From Flaccisagitta enflata (Eukaryota; Chaetognatha; Sagittoidea; Aphragmophora), in assembly GCA_965153355.1 (NCBI GenBank), contig OZ231126.1, forward strand, positions 75,020,001 through 75,084,000: a stretch of 64,000 nucleotides of DNA, written 5' to 3'. This document shows positions 12,330 through 24,819 of this stretch, one piece after another. A model generated the notes under the pieces. It saw only the letters and a program-made list of their open reading frames with translations. It had not been told where the DNA came from and made no database searches. The position numbers were made by a program, and so were the translations under genes. Position 1 is the stretch's first letter. Every line of letters starts with the position of its first letter.

Positions 12330-13108
12330 AAATGGAGTTCAGCAGAGGGCATAGGGAGGGAGGAGGAGAAACGGGAGGAGAGGGGGAGGGGAGGGAGGGA
12401 GAGGGAGGGACAGAGGGAAAGAGGGAGAGGGAGGGAAGGAGGTGGAGAGGAAGGAAGGAGGGAGGGAGGAAGGGAGGGAGAGGGAGGGAGGGGAGGGAGA
12501 GGGGAGAGAGGGAGGGAGAAGAGGGAGGGAGAGGGAGGGAGGAAGAGAGGCAAAGAAAGAGGGAGGAAAGGAGGGAGAGGGGAGGGAGAGGGGCGAGAGG
12601 AGGAGAAAGAGGGAGGAGGGGAGGGAAGAGGGAGATAAGGAGGAAGGGAGGAAGAGAGTTAGAGGGGGAGGGAGAGAGAGGGAGGAAGAGGGGAAGGGGA
12701 GGGAGAGAGAGGGGGGAGGGAGAGAGAGTGGAGGAAGAGGGAGGGAGAGAGAGGGAGGAAGGAGAGGGAGAGAGAGGGAGAGGGAGAGGGGAGGGAGAAA
12801 GGCGGATTGGGGAGGGAGGAAGGAAGAGAGAGAGAGAGAGGGATGGAAGGAGAGAGGGAGGGAGGGAGGGAGAGAGAGGGAGGGAGAAGGGAGGGAGAGA
12901 GAGGGAGGGAGAAGGGAGGGAGAGAGAGGGAGAGAGAAGGAGGGTGAGAGAGGTAGAGAGAAGGAGGGAGAGAGAAGAGGGGAGAGTAAGAGAGAGGAGG
13001 GAGAGAGAAGGAGAGGGAGGGAGAAAGAGGGATGGGGAGGGAGAGAGAGAGAGGAGGGAGAGAGAGAGGGAAAGAGAGGGAGGTAGAGGGAAAAAGAGGG
13101 AGGGAAGA

Positions 13109-13192
<84 letters not shown>

Positions 13193-13255
13193 TGAGACAG
13201 AGAGAGAGAGACAGAGAGAGACAGAGACTGAGAGAGACAGAGAGTGACAGAGGGG
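12330..13255 (+). repeat. GGGA/GA-rich purine tract, about 900 bp
   Basis: Almost all purine on this strand, with unit drift GGGAGG to GAGAGG to pure (GA)n at 13110-13186. Long frames here on both strands are artefacts. Confidence 0.95.
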
Positions 13256-13274
13256 TGAGAGACAGACAAACAGA

Positions 13275-13276
13275 CA

Positions 13277-13357
<81 letters not shown>
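13275..13357. repeat. (AC)n array
   Basis: Directly follows the purine tract. It is then followed by TTTACGATTTTTTTCCGGTC, which also occurs near 9533. Confidence 0.95.
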
Positions 13358-13360
<3 letters not shown>

Positions 13361-13403
13361 TTTACGATTTTTTTCCGGTCGGCGAGAGCCGCCTTTACTG
13401 GTA

Positions 13404-13490
13404 ACAAAGTTTTCTTCCTTCATCCTCCGGTTGTGGGACCTTCCTTTGTTTCGTGTTTACAATCTTCCGTTCTTTTTTTTTTTTTTTTTT
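13404..13490 (+). repeat. 85 bp direct repeat, copy 2
   Basis: Second copy of 12033-12118, with about four differences and a longer T-run. Confidence 0.8.
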
Positions 13491-13499
13491 TTTTTTGAG

Positions 13500-14760
13500 A
13501 TTGTAAACTTTCTGTAGGAATGGAACATTTTCAATAAGAGAACTGACAAACAAGACAGTCAGCTAAATCAACAGACCCTCCTCCAACAGCTGAACCACAA
13601 AATGATCCGTCCGCTTCACATCAATAATGGTCAGTGAGACAAAAAATAAAATTTTATACAAGCTCAAAAATAGCCAAAATACAAATTTTGCTGATTCTGC
13701 TCTGACAAAGTAACATGAATGTCAATATTTCCGCAACCCTTAATTGCAGTGAGCTCAAATTTTAGGTGAAGTTAGGGTAGAAAATAGGTAACAACTTAAC
13801 AAAAAATGAAGATGATCGGATGACAGGAACAGTTTTTATTTAATCTAAAAAAAGGGGTAGTTTTTGCATTTTTTGAGAAAATTTTTTTTTTATAAGAGGG
13901 CTAGTTCAATTTTTTTTTAGAAACTTTTAATTTGGTATTCATTATATCAAAAAATAGCAATTGGCAGAGTTTTTTATTTGAAAAAAAAAATTGGACGGAA
14001 AATCTTCCTTAATAGCATTTTGTGAAAATTTCAAAATTTCATAGCTGTATCCAAAACTCATTTTAAGAGCTGAAATTTTGCACACTTATTAGTGAACCCT
14101 AAAACTACTACCACACCAAAAATCAGGTGATTTAATAAAAAACCATAGGAAATATTCTAATTTTTGTGTTTTTTGAGTTTTGAGCACCATAACAAAAAAA
14201 GAATTTTGTGTAAATGTGTCTATCTAATATAAATATGAAAGAATTTTTTTTAGTGTAATTTTTGTGGTCAAAATCAGCAAAAAAAAACTGAAAAAAATTT
14301 TTTTGGACAAAAGAAAATGAATTTGTTGGAATGGCTCCAAAACCTTAACCAACATAGTACACCTATAGGTGCATTTTGTGGTAAAAAATTTGATCATGAA
14401 TCCTAGCCGTTTTACAGATATGGCTTCCCTCCAGTTAACCAGTTCTTTGATTCTCCCACTGTAAGAAACGCCGTTTTGTAATCGGCGTGTTGGCGTGAAA
14501 TACCCTGTATAATGGGTGTATAATGAGATGTCTAAGCGCAAGCACACCTGTAAACAAGTTCACTTTTTGCGAAATACTCCTGTAATCATCTGTAGAATCA
14601 TCAGACCGCCTATAGACAGTGAATCATCTGTTGAACTGTAAGACTGCTTACATACAGTTGAACCGTCAGTTGAACAGCACCGTACTGTGCTGCACTGTAC
14701 TTCTCGAACTGACTGACTGCCAATCGAACTGCCAGATGCGTCTTGCATCAATATTCCGCC
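13500..14760. other. AT-rich intergenic or intronic DNA
   Basis: A/T homopolymer-rich, many short A-runs, no feature recognised apart from CTGTNGAACTG motifs near 14600-14730. Confidence 0.5.
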
Positions 14761-15078
14761 TCCGGATCACACAAAAACATTTGAAAGTAGAAGGGGGGGG
14801 TGTCGGGGCGGTAAAGGGACCGGGAAAGGGATGATGAAGGGGGAAGGGGAGAGAAATGTCAAAGGGAAACAGTTCGTTGGCGCGGCCGTTTTATGACATG
14901 AAGACGAAAGCAAAAGACTGCAGCCACAGCTTCTGTGGGTTAGAAGCCGTGGATGAAGTGTTAAGAGAGTAACACGAAAAAGTAAATGAAAAAAAAAATC
15001 AGAATTATGGACATTAGAAAGTGGTTCGCATATTATGAACAGAGTACAAATGCTTTCACTTTTTCTACGTAAAACCTC

Positions 15079-15181
15079 GTTTGTTTGTTTGTTTGTTCGT
15101 TTGTTTGTTTGTTTGTTTGTTTGTTTGTTTGTTTGTTTGTTTGTTTGTTTGTTTGTTTGTTTGTTTGTTTGTTTGTTTGTT
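15079..15181. repeat. (TTTG)n array
   Basis: About 25 units, one interruption (TTCG). Confidence 0.95.
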
Positions 15182-15382
15182 TTCGATCTTGAGATGTCGA
15201 TTGTTTGGAAGTCGAATATTCCTTCATGAATTATGATTGTTCTTTGAAATATGAATGGAAATGAAGAAGAATTCACGAAAAGGATATAAGTCAACAGTTG
15301 TACTTATCAGTTTTTGGAAAAAAGTGAAAAAGAGGCTGTGCCTTTTTCGTGTTTTCTTTTTTCTCTCTTTCTTTCTTGTTTT

Positions 15383-15773
15383 TGGATACGTCCGTCAGGA
15401 ACGCATCTCTTTAAAAGGGTGTGAATGAATGAATGAATTTGATTTAGAAACATGCACAGATTACAACGAAAATTGTAAAAAGCCTGTTTCATGGATAGCC
15501 CATCCGTCCGTCGGTCTGTCGGTCGGTCCGTCCGTCGGTCCGTCCGTCCGTCCGTTACGCAAGTGCAAAAAACACGTTTCTCGTCTGTTTTTGACAACGA
15601 TGAGATCCTATACTGACTCAAATGATCGAAAAACATGTTCTGAGAGCCTTATTTACTACTCTAGACGTTTCATCTGCCTGTTTGTCATGTCCATGTGTCT
15701 CTCCATATACGTCACATGTTCAATACACGCAGAGACATAGCCCGGACGCATCGGGCTTGTTTTTTTTTGTTCT
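15383..15773 (+). mobile_element. SHE copy, GATGCGTCC type
   Basis: Left GGATACGTCCGTCAGGAACG hairpin, GTCC/GGTC array at 15503-15555, and CCCGGACGCATCGGGCTTGTTT at the right. The middle (TCAAATGATCGAAAAACATG) is shared with 36658-36965. Confidence 0.65.
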
Positions 15774-16040
15774 ACAAGTACACTTTTTATTTTTTATAAG
15801 AACGTCATTTTTTTTCTGAAGCCTTAAAAAGTGATATAGATAGCTACTAGTAAAATAACTACAACGTTCTTAATTTTTGAGCGTTTTCAAAGCCTTATGT
15901 TCTTTTAAACTAGGTTCTTATAAAAAATAAAAAGTGTAAAGGTTATTTCGTCTATGTTTTGATTTGAATATCATGGCACCATATATCTAACACACCATAA
16001 AACGTTTTATAAACATTACATTTAAAGCAATATCCAGCAG

Positions 16041-16205
16041 AAACAAGGCCGGATACACGGCAGGACAGGTGCGGACAGTTGGGCAGGAGCAATAATGCAA
16101 AAACCGCTTGGAATTCAAGAATGTGACGGATCTACCGATCTACCGACCTACCGACCTACCGACCGACACGGCAGGGTGTAGAGTCGCGTGTCCGCGAATA
16201 AAAAA
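16041..16205 (-). mobile_element. SHE copy
   Basis: Minus strand: TTTTTATTCGCGGACACGCG, CTCTACACCCTGCCGTGTCG, GGTA array, TGCTCCTGCCC, GTCCGCACCTG, GTATCCGGCCTTGTTTC. Confidence 0.7.
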
Positions 16206-16378
16206 TCCCTGTTTCGTGGAAAACTTAAAATGTCGAGAGAATACCGAAGGGAAAAGAGAATGGATTGGAGGGGGGGAATGTTTACAGATTTGAAAGGGTT
16301 CAGTGACAAGTAGACGAAGGAAAAAGAGGAAGAAGAAGAAGACGAAGACGATAAAGAAGAAGAAGACGATAAAGATGA

Positions 16379-16380
<2 letters not shown>

Positions 16381-16476
<96 letters not shown>

Positions 16477-16479
16477 AAA

Positions 16480-16539
<60 letters not shown>

Positions 16540-16560
16540 GAGAAAGAAAGAAAGAAAGAG

Positions 16561-16611
<51 letters not shown>

Positions 16612-16613
16612 AG
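16381..16613. repeat. (GA)n then (GAAA)n array
   Basis: Abrupt switch from dinucleotide to tetranucleotide near 16472. Confidence 0.95.
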
Positions 16614-16842
16614 TGAAATAGAGATTTAAAAACGGTAAAAACCAGAATTTTCAAATGGACATGATCCGTGATTATTATGAGGGCAGGTGGGTCAAAATGA
16701 AACGGTGATTCCCATGCCTCTCAAAGCTCCAAGATCCATTCTCCAACATTGAAAGAATTCAATGAATTTTATTTTTTCAGTACAGATGTAGAAATCGTCG
16801 CGAACTGTGAGGGAGAAAGGACATCTTCGACCGTTGGAATAC

Positions 16843-17042
16843 TAACAAGGCCGGATACACGGGCACCAGTTGCGGACGGGTGGGTAGGGGCGGAAAGGCA
16901 ACTGTCCGCAACTGAAAATGTTTTAAAACACTTGTTTTTCCACTTTTCGACTCGCGCTGACGGACAGACAGATGGACCGACGGACGGACGGACGGACGGA
17001 CAGACAAAGCCTCTCATAGAGTTGCGTGTCCGCAACTAAAAT
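16843..17042 (-). mobile_element. SHE copy, GTTGCGGAC type
   Basis: Minus strand: TTTTAGTTGCGGACACGCAA, CTCTATGAGAGGC, (GTCC)n, GTCCGCAACTG, GTATCCGGCCTTGTT. Confidence 0.75.
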
Positions 17043-17043
17043 A

Positions 17044-17190
17044 GAACAAGGCGGGATCACAGCAAGCCAAGTCGCGTGTGCGTGTGCAGTGTGCAAGGGC
17101 AGTAATAAAATATTGAGCAAATGCCAAGAAAGCTTAGTGTGATGTACCGACCTACGGACAGTGCAACATAGCTGCTTATAGCGGTTTGAT
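17044..17190 (-). mobile_element. SHE copy, truncated
   Basis: Only the GCACACGCGACTTGG ... GATCCCGCCTTGTTC end and part of the middle are recognisable; directly abuts the previous copy. Confidence 0.5.
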
Positions 17191-17744
17191 TTCAAGGTAC
17201 AGTCAGAGGGAGCGATATCACCCCTGAAGAAAGGTTCATGTCGTTATGGCATATCAAATTAATGTAGATAACTAAACCTAGCATCAAAACCGATAACCGA
17301 TTTATCGTATCTTAAAAGCAGCTTTACGATTTGAAATTAGTTTTGAAATCGACAATCACAGAATGAGTGAATTTATGGATTAACGAATGAATAGAAAAAG
17401 TATTTAATGAATTGTTCTGCAAAGATATGAGATTGTGGTGATAATTGGAGCTTTTTAGGCTTAAGATTCTTACAAAGATGTACCCTGAATTAAATTTTGC
17501 CTTTCCGAATTCTTTATTATCTTTGATTTCCAAGATCAATATTATTATTATTTACTTCCTTTCTTTCTTCATGTCTTTCTTTCTTTTTTCCTTTCTTTTT
17601 ATTTTTGTTCCCTATTTTCTTGCGTTTTTTTTCTTTCATTCTTTCTTTCTGTCTTTCCTCCTTTCATTCTTTTTTGTATTCATCCATGTTGTTTCATGAA
17701 TTGCTCTCTTGTTGTCCTGCGTTCTTTCCCCCAGCTTCTGTTTG

Positions 17745-17775
<31 letters not shown>

Positions 17776-17979
17776 ATTGTTTTCTATTCCAAAAGTCCCT
17801 CCCTCTTCGGCTTGCTTTCTATTTTGACTATTTTTTTCCCCTGGTTCTGATCAGTATTCTTTTATTTTCTTGCAATAAGTTGGAGAAATTCATTTCAGAC
17901 TTCGTTTTTTCTTCCTTTGGTTCTCAGGAAGAGCGCCTTTGTTTAATTTATCCATTTCTAATAGACTTTTATCCACCTC

Positions 17980-18079
<100 letters not shown>

Positions 18080-18318
18080 AGTGCGAGAGACAAACAGGAC
18101 AGATATACGGACAGAAAAGCAGATAAGCAGACGAAGAGAAACGGAGATAGACATACGAAATTAAGACAGATGACAATACAGAAGGGAAGAGCTGCCTCTA
18201 AGGGGTTCATCCTCTTTTTCTCTCATCTCCTCTTTATCTTTATTATTCCGTTTTCATTGGTCCATGAATTCAAGCTGACAGAATTGAGATGGAGGAGGAA
18301 CCAGGGAGAAAAAAAAAC

Positions 18319-18550
<232 letters not shown>

Positions 18551-18717
18551 AGAAAAAAAGATAAAAGAGAGAAAACAAGGCCAAGAGATGTCCAATAGAT
18601 GCGTCCTCTTTAGAAGTAAGATATTAAGATACAAATTTTTAAGATATGAAGATATTAAGATATAATGAGATGAAAATATAAAGATACTGAGATAAAGAGA
18701 AAAATATAAACTGATTA

Positions 18718-18860
18718 CTCCCTTACCCCCCCTTCCCACGCCTCCCCACCCCCCCCCCCCACGCCTCCCGACCCCCCATGCTTCCCCACGCCTCCTCACC
18801 CCCCACGCCTCCCCACTCCCCCCCACGCCTCCCCAACCCTACACGCCTGCCCCCACAACC
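18718..18860. repeat. C-rich CCCCACGCCTC tandem repeat
   Basis: Units of about 14-20 bp with the CACGCCTCCC motif. Related CACGCCTC text recurs near 19785. Confidence 0.7.
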
Positions 18861-19015
18861 CTCCCACCAGAGGCGCTGATTGTGTAGCAGCGCGCAGCGC
18901 CGCTGCTCGGAAGAGTTGGTGGTCGGTCGGAAGGTTCCAAGAGCCAGGAAGGAAAAAAAATTGGCAAAAAGAAGGGAAAAGAGAGGAAAAGAGAAAAAAA
19001 AAAAGAGGAAAAGAG

Positions 19016-19021
<6 letters not shown>

Positions 19022-19089
<68 letters not shown>
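19022..19089. repeat. (GA)n array
   Basis: Pure run. Confidence 0.95.
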
Positions 19090-19091
<2 letters not shown>

Positions 19092-19388
19092 TGTACTTGA
19101 TTTGATTTGAAAAATTTAAGAAAAGGAGGAAAATGTTGAGAATTGAGATGGAAAATGTTTTGTACATCTGCATCACAGGTTTTCACACCTTTGAAACAGA
19201 AGGTATGGGCCCTCAAAAATTTGGCAAACTTCTGTTATCATTCCAGAGAGAGAGAGAGAGAGAGAGCTAATCAAGTTTTTGGCACTTCATTTACTCCCAC
19301 TCATTCATCTGTGTCCACTGGTCTGTCGCGTTGGTCCATCTGTCTGTCCACCAATTAAACTCAAAAGATAGTATGACAGACAGACATA

Positions 19389-19671
19389 CCATATTTCCCC
19401 TCACCTCCCCTAATTTTCGCCCCCCCCCCTCTTTTTTGAAAAGCAAAATCCTTCACTAGCAGTGAATTTTTTAGATCTTTAAGCTTTTTTATACGATAGT
19501 TTTTTTTTCAATTCATAAGCATTTTGAAAAAAAGTAGAATAAAGAAATTAAAAAGATTAGAGTGTATTTGTGTATCTTGAATTCCTATCTCTTCACTCTA
19601 ACTTTTTCATTTCTTTTGAAAAAAAATGCGATAAATAGTGCTTGAGGGGGCGCTTATTAGGAGAAATATGG
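19389..19671. mobile_element. MITE of mariner type with TA flanks
   Basis: Ends CCATATTTCCCCTCACC / GGAGAAATATGG are inverted, TA lies on both sides, and C-rich then G-rich segments (CGCCCCCCCCC / GGGGGCGCTTATTAG) mirror each other. About 283 bp. Confidence 0.6.
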
Positions 19672-19804
19672 TAGGTAGATAGTCAGCCAGGCCAGTCGGA
19701 AGATTTGGGGAGTTAGTTCCTGCTGCTCGGAAGGAAAACAAAATCAGCGGGTCTGCCTCCCACCACACCATCCTATGCCTCCTCACCCCTCACGCCTCAT
19801 CCTC

Positions 19805-20010
19805 ATGAAGAGACATGAGAAAACATGAAAAGACATGAGAAGACATGAGAGACATGGAGGAACATGAAGATACATAAGAGACATAAGAGATATAAGAGAC
19901 ATAAGAGAAAAAAGAGACATAAGAGAAATAGGAGACTCAAGAGACATAAGAGACGTATAGGAGACACACAAGAGACAAAAGAAACATAAGAGATAAAAGA
20001 AACATGATGA
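19805..20010 (+). repeat. ACATAAGAG/ACATGAGA minisatellite
   Basis: About 20 variable 9-10 bp units. Confidence 0.75.
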
Positions 20011-20029
20011 GACATGGAGAGAAAATCTC

Positions 20030-20134
20030 AGAAATCGCGTTAAGAAATTTTCGCGTTCTGGACAGATGGACGGACGGACATTAGAGACCAAGAGACACAC
20101 CCTATTATAGAGATGCGAGGACGCATCTAAAAAC
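20030..20134 (-). mobile_element. SHE 5' half, GATGCGTCC type
   Basis: Minus strand: TTTTTAGATGCGTCCTCGCA hairpin, TCTATAATAGGGTG, GTCC array, GAACGCGAAAATTTC. The other end was not found. Confidence 0.55.
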
Positions 20135-20363
20135 AAACAGACAGAGACTTTAGTGAGTAGTAGGTCGATTGTCTCCAATGGACCTACTGACCAACTGATA
20201 GACACGGCCTTTGATAGAGACGCTCTGACACACATGAGAAAAGAGAAATGATGGAAAGGATAAACTGACATAAAAACTGACAAAGTGGGTTTGACAAATG
20301 CAAAAAGAGATAAAAGACACGATAGTAGACACATGGAAGACCAATGAATAACGCGATATCGAA

Positions 20364-20942
20364 ATGACAGACTTAGGGTGTTTTTGTGAAATGATTATCT
20401 TTGGTCTAGGGGAAAGCAATGAAGCCCTCAATGAAGAAGTTGTTGATAACCTTTTTTATGATCTTGGAACTGTTATCACAAGTGATGAATATCAATGCTT
20501 CAGAGTTGGGAAGTACAACTGTCAAAATTACCGACCACTTGTCATCAAACTGCCAAATGCCATTATCAAAAATGATATCTTAGCCAAAGCAAAAATGCTT
20601 AAAGGCAACGAAAAATGGAAAGGAGTGAGCATCACCCATGATTTGACCAAAATGCAGTGTGCTGAAGAGAAAACAAATGAGCTTCTTCTCCGACAAGAAG
20701 CTGTCAAAAGGAATGAAGGCCTATCACCAGAGGAAAAGCTTACAAAAATTTGGAAAGTTATTGGTGGACGTGGATCAAGAGCTTTGGCTTTTCGGCCTCT
20801 TTAATCACAACCGAAGTGGCCCTTATTCTGCAACAACAACACAAATAACAGAATTGACAATGACATTTTTATCCCTCTCACTGTGCGCCAATCTTCAAGT
20901 GTCAATCAATTCAAAAACAAGTATGATGAATACAAAAAGTGA
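20364..20942 (+). pseudogene. LINE ORF1-like fragment, frameshifted
   Basis: An open frame to 20804 encodes MIIFGLGES, then (about 35 residues on) FRVGKYNCQNYRPLVIKLPN, then KNDILAKAKMLKG and ISITHDLTKMQ-like text. The pattern GL-xES ... RVGK ... RPL-x-VK ... ILxxAxxLK ... DLTxxQ is typical of ORF1-type or L1-transposase-like proteins of animal non-LTR retrotransposons (RNA-binding, particle-forming). A shift to another frame gives RIDNDIFIPLTVRQSSS, then VNQFKNKYDEYKK, and a stop at 20940, which looks like the original C-terminus. No reverse transcriptase was seen nearby. Truncated at the 5' end and inactive. Confidence 0.55.
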
Positions 20943-21146
20943 ACTAATTAAAAATAATAAAAGTTAGAAAAAGAATCGAAATGGTAAAAAAAAAATCAAA
21001 AAGGGAAGAAAAACCAAAAAAGGAACGTTACAAAACAAAATTGAATTATGATACACCTCAATGACGTAACTTGGATTGAAATAGCCATCCCACTGTGAAC
21101 ATTCTGCAACAATGTATTGAACTAAGAAGAAAGAAAATCGTCACCT

Positions 21147-21684
21147 TGAAACCAACGGGCGATTCAATGTTAACGGCCTGTTTCTTTCAGGCCGTTGCCG
21201 GTATGTTTCTATCTATGTCTGTTTCCATACGAATGCAGCCAACGCCAGTGCAAGGACCTTTGTTGGGGTTTGTCTGCCGCTGTTTTCTTTCCCTTTTGCA
21301 GATGGGGCAATCAACATCAGCGATATCAACAACAACAGCAACATCAACAGCAACAACAACAAAAATAACAACAAAGCAACAAAATCAACATTAGCAACTA
21401 CAGCATCAACAACAGCATCAACACCATCAGCAGTAACAACATCATCACCAAAAACAGCAGCAACTAATATCTTTCAGCAACTACAGCAACAACAAAAATA
21501 GCAGCAACAACAACAGCGACAACAACAGCGACAACAACAGCGACAACAACAGCGACAACAATAGCAACAAGGATGACAACAACAAGGACAGCAGCAGCAA
21601 CAACAACAACAACAACTACAACAACAACTTAAACCAACGGGCACCTTAAAATCACCGGCCTGTTCCTTTCAGGCCGTTGCCGAT
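21147..21684 (+). repeat. Direct repeat AACGGGC...CAGGCCGTTGCCG flanking CAA/CAG-rich DNA
   Basis: A 53-55 bp module at 21147-21202 and 21630-21684 encloses a degenerate (CAA)n/(CAG)n stretch. The module contains GGCCTGTTYCTTTCAGGCCG, a hairpin. Confidence 0.7.
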
Positions 21685-21709
21685 CATTGCGGCAAGAGAA
21701 ACATCATCA

Positions 21710-22190
21710 AAGGCAGCTTGGCGAGAGGAACAGCAACTGCGGCAAAAGCAACGGGGGCGACAAAGACCACGGCGATAGCAGTGACTACAGCAGTGACGCG
21801 GACGACAGCGGCGGCGACAGCAGCGACGGAAGCGGCGGCGAAAGCGGCGGCGAAAGCGGCGGCGAAAGCGGCGGCGAAAGCGGCGGCGACGGTGGCAGCG
21901 ACGGCGGCGGCGGCAGCTGCGGCGACAGCTGCGGCGCAAGCTGCGGCGCAAGCTGCGGCGAAAGCAGCGGCGAAAGCTGCGGCGACAGTACAACTGGGGC
22001 AACACAAAAAAAAAAAAAAAAAAAAAAAACAATGACAATCTGGCGAGTTCTGATGTCATCTGCAACGACAGCAGCGGCAACAATCGACAATGACAACCAC
22101 AGCGACAACTCAGGCGATAATAGCAACAATGCCAATGGCAATGACAGCGACAATGACAACGACAATGACAACATCAACTCATTGGAATCA
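21710..22190 (+). repeat. GGCGAAAGC / GACAAC imperfect triplet-type repeat
   Basis: GC-rich GGCGRCAGC units then ACAATGACA units. Alanine-rich and serine/glycine-rich frames here look like artefacts. Confidence 0.75.
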
Positions 22191-22562
22191 ATTGGGACAA
22201 GCATTATCTAAAAATCTAAGCATATCAACGTGTGAAGGTGTGAAGAAAAACAAATACTATTAATTTTGGTCAAAGTTTTTGTACTGGTAGCAACCACTAC
22301 TATCTTGCTAAACAAGATAGTAGTTAAGGACTCTCCACGGGTCTGCTTTGGTTGCTATACTTTATATTATATTATATTATATTATAAATTGATTATCCTT
22401 CATGTTGATGATTTTCGTTTTGCTGACTCAATGATGAGGTAGATGCATATACGATGCCAGGTTTACTCAGAATGACTCGCTGATATCAAAGAAGAAATGG
22501 CGTTGCATTGAAAATGGCAAGGACACTTGTCATGAGAATAAGATTCTGTAACGACACACGCG

Positions 22563-22808
<246 letters not shown>

Positions 22809-22814
22809 ATCGTG

Positions 22815-22879
22815 CGCGGTCTGATTGGACATACGGACATGGCCTCTTGTAGACGCACCTTGGCGCACGTTAAAAAAGG
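22815..22879 (-). mobile_element. SHE 5' fragment, GTGCGCC type
   Basis: Minus strand: TTTTTTAACGTGCGCCAAGG, TCTACAAGAGGCC, GTCCGTATGTCC. Fragment next to a (CA)n array. Confidence 0.45.
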
Positions 22880-23349
22880 AAAGAACAGAGACATTTAGAA
22901 TCTCATTAGCAAACTTATGGAATTGTAAGCGGTTGTTTGAGACTTGGTTCTGTGTAGAATACCAAGTTTTTCACTGATTACACAAGGGACTGGATTTTTT
23001 TTTCTGATTTGCTTTTCTGTTTTTCGTTTTTTAGACTGCCATTCTGCCCGTCTGCCTCTGTCTCTGTCATTTTCTGATTTCTTAAGTGTCTGTGTATTGT
23101 TCATAATAATTTGCTTTATCGCGTTTCTATGGGATCCATATGTTCAAACGTCCATCTGCATGTCAGTCAGTCCATCTGTCCGTCCATCCATTTGTCCATT
23201 CGTCTTTAAAGCTTTGCGTCGGTATGTCCATTACCCATTTCCCTATCTTTTTACGTCTATTCCAATTTTCCTTGTCTCTCTTCGTGTATTTCTGCAGCTC
23301 CCCTGTCTTTATATCTGTTTGTCATCCAGTCTGACTACGTGTGTCTGTG

Positions 23350-23388
<39 letters not shown>

Positions 23389-23448
23389 TGGTCCCTCAAT
23401 AGCGCAGTTCCTAATCATTCTTTTAAACTTTTTTCCTTTCTGTTTTTG

Positions 23449-23998
23449 GGCAGCGGCCCTGAAGGAGACGAAGTCCTGTAGAACACAGGGGAAATCTGTC
23501 CGTCCGACCTTACGTCCATCCATACGTCTATCCGTACATCCGTCCCCCCTCTTTAGGGCTTCGTCACCTTTGGGGCCCAAACCCAAGCAAAATGGCCTAA
23601 ATCCAAGCAAAATGGCCCAGATCCAAGCAAAATGGCTTAAATCTGTCTAGAAGACCTGAATTCTGGTCTGAGCTCTAACATTTTAGCCCCTAAAACCTAG
23701 ATTCTGGCTTCTGATACCCAGATTCTGGCTTCTAAAACCCACACCCTAACCTTAGAGACCCAGATCTTGATCACTGGGACCCATATTCTGGCCTCTGAGT
23801 CCTAGGTTCTGGCCTCAAAAGCCTAAATCCGGGCCTCAGAGACTCAAATCCTGGCCTCAGAGACTCAAATCCTGGCCTTTGAGACTAAGAAACTGGTCTC
23901 TGAGGCCCAGATTCTGGCCTCAGGAACCCAGATCCTGGACTGCTCCCCCCTCAACTTAACAAACAAACTACTCAAGGAGGGCATGGGTACCGTTGTCC
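23449..23998 (+). mobile_element. Family 2 element
   Basis: GGGCAGCGGCCCTGAAGGAG, GTCCTGTAGAACACAGGGG, GTCC-type repeats, about 15 units of CCTCAGAGACYCAAATCCTGG type, then CTCAAGGAGGGCATGGGTAC. Confidence 0.7.
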
Positions 23999-24059
23999 AT
24001 ATACTGTTATTCGTCATTTCTTCATGTTATTCAATGAGATCTCGGATAACATGGCATCC

Positions 24060-24235
24060 CAGACAGAAGGAAGGCAGACAGAAGGACGGATGGATGGATA
24101 GACGGACGGATGGACAGACAGATCCCCCCTGAGTTCTACAGGACTTTGTCCCCTTCAGAGCCGCTGCCCTGCTCCCCCTCAACCTAAACCACATACTACT
24201 CAAGCAGGGCATGGGTACCGCTGACCACTCACTGC
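24060..24235 (-). mobile_element. Family 2 fragment, inverted
   Basis: GGACAGACAG array, CCCCTGAGTTCTACAGGACT, TTGTCCCCTTCAGAGCCGCT, then GCAGGGCATGGGTACCGCTG. Together with the previous copy it forms an interrupted inverted pair. Confidence 0.65.
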
Positions 24236-24249
24236 CTTTGGGCTGCTTA

Positions 24250-24600
24250 TGATTTCTATTTTACTTTCTCTATTTTTTTTTTATGAAAACTTTTATCGTT
24301 TGCTCCTCTTTCTGGGCTTCTCTTCCTCTCGCATATCATCTTTCTTTTTTCTATTCCGCTTTTCTATCCTCTTCTTTTTTCTCTTTTTTTTTTTTTTTTT
24401 CTTTTTTCTTTCTTTTCCTTTTTCTTTCCTTTCTCTTTGTTTTCTTCTTCTCTTTCTTTTTCTTTTTCTTCTTTTTCTTCTTTCTTCTTTTTCTTTTTCT
24501 TTCTTCTTTCTTCTTTTCTTCTTTTTTCTTCTTCTTCTTTCTTCTTCTTCTTCTTCTTCTTCTTCTTCTTCTTCTTCTTCTTCTTCTTCTTTCCATTTCA
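24250..24600 (+). repeat. T/CTT-rich pyrimidine tract
   Basis: TTTTCTTT drift leading to a pure (CTT)n at 24534-24590. Confidence 0.9.
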
Positions 24601-24819
24601 AAATCCTCCTCGCCCCTTTCGTTGATTCTTGTCGCTTTTATTTTTCGTTTCTTTTCTTCCTTTTTTTTTTTCCTCCTTTCTTTGGTAATCATTTTTCATC
24701 TATTTAACTTTTTCTCTTTTATGAATTGGCCCACTTCCTTCAAGCAGCTCCCACATCCTTCTCCTCTTCCTCCTCCTCCTCTTTTTCTACTTCCGTTGCC
24801 TTTTTTTCTTTGATGTATT

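Noticed and set aside
12316-13407. 363-residue and 287-residue frames on opposite strands
   Set aside because: The region is a GGGA/GA purine tract; both frames are simple-sequence artefacts.
21652-22211. Alanine-rich and serine/glycine-rich frames
   Set aside because: All three frames of both strands are open because of GC-rich triplet-like repeats; no homology or start context.
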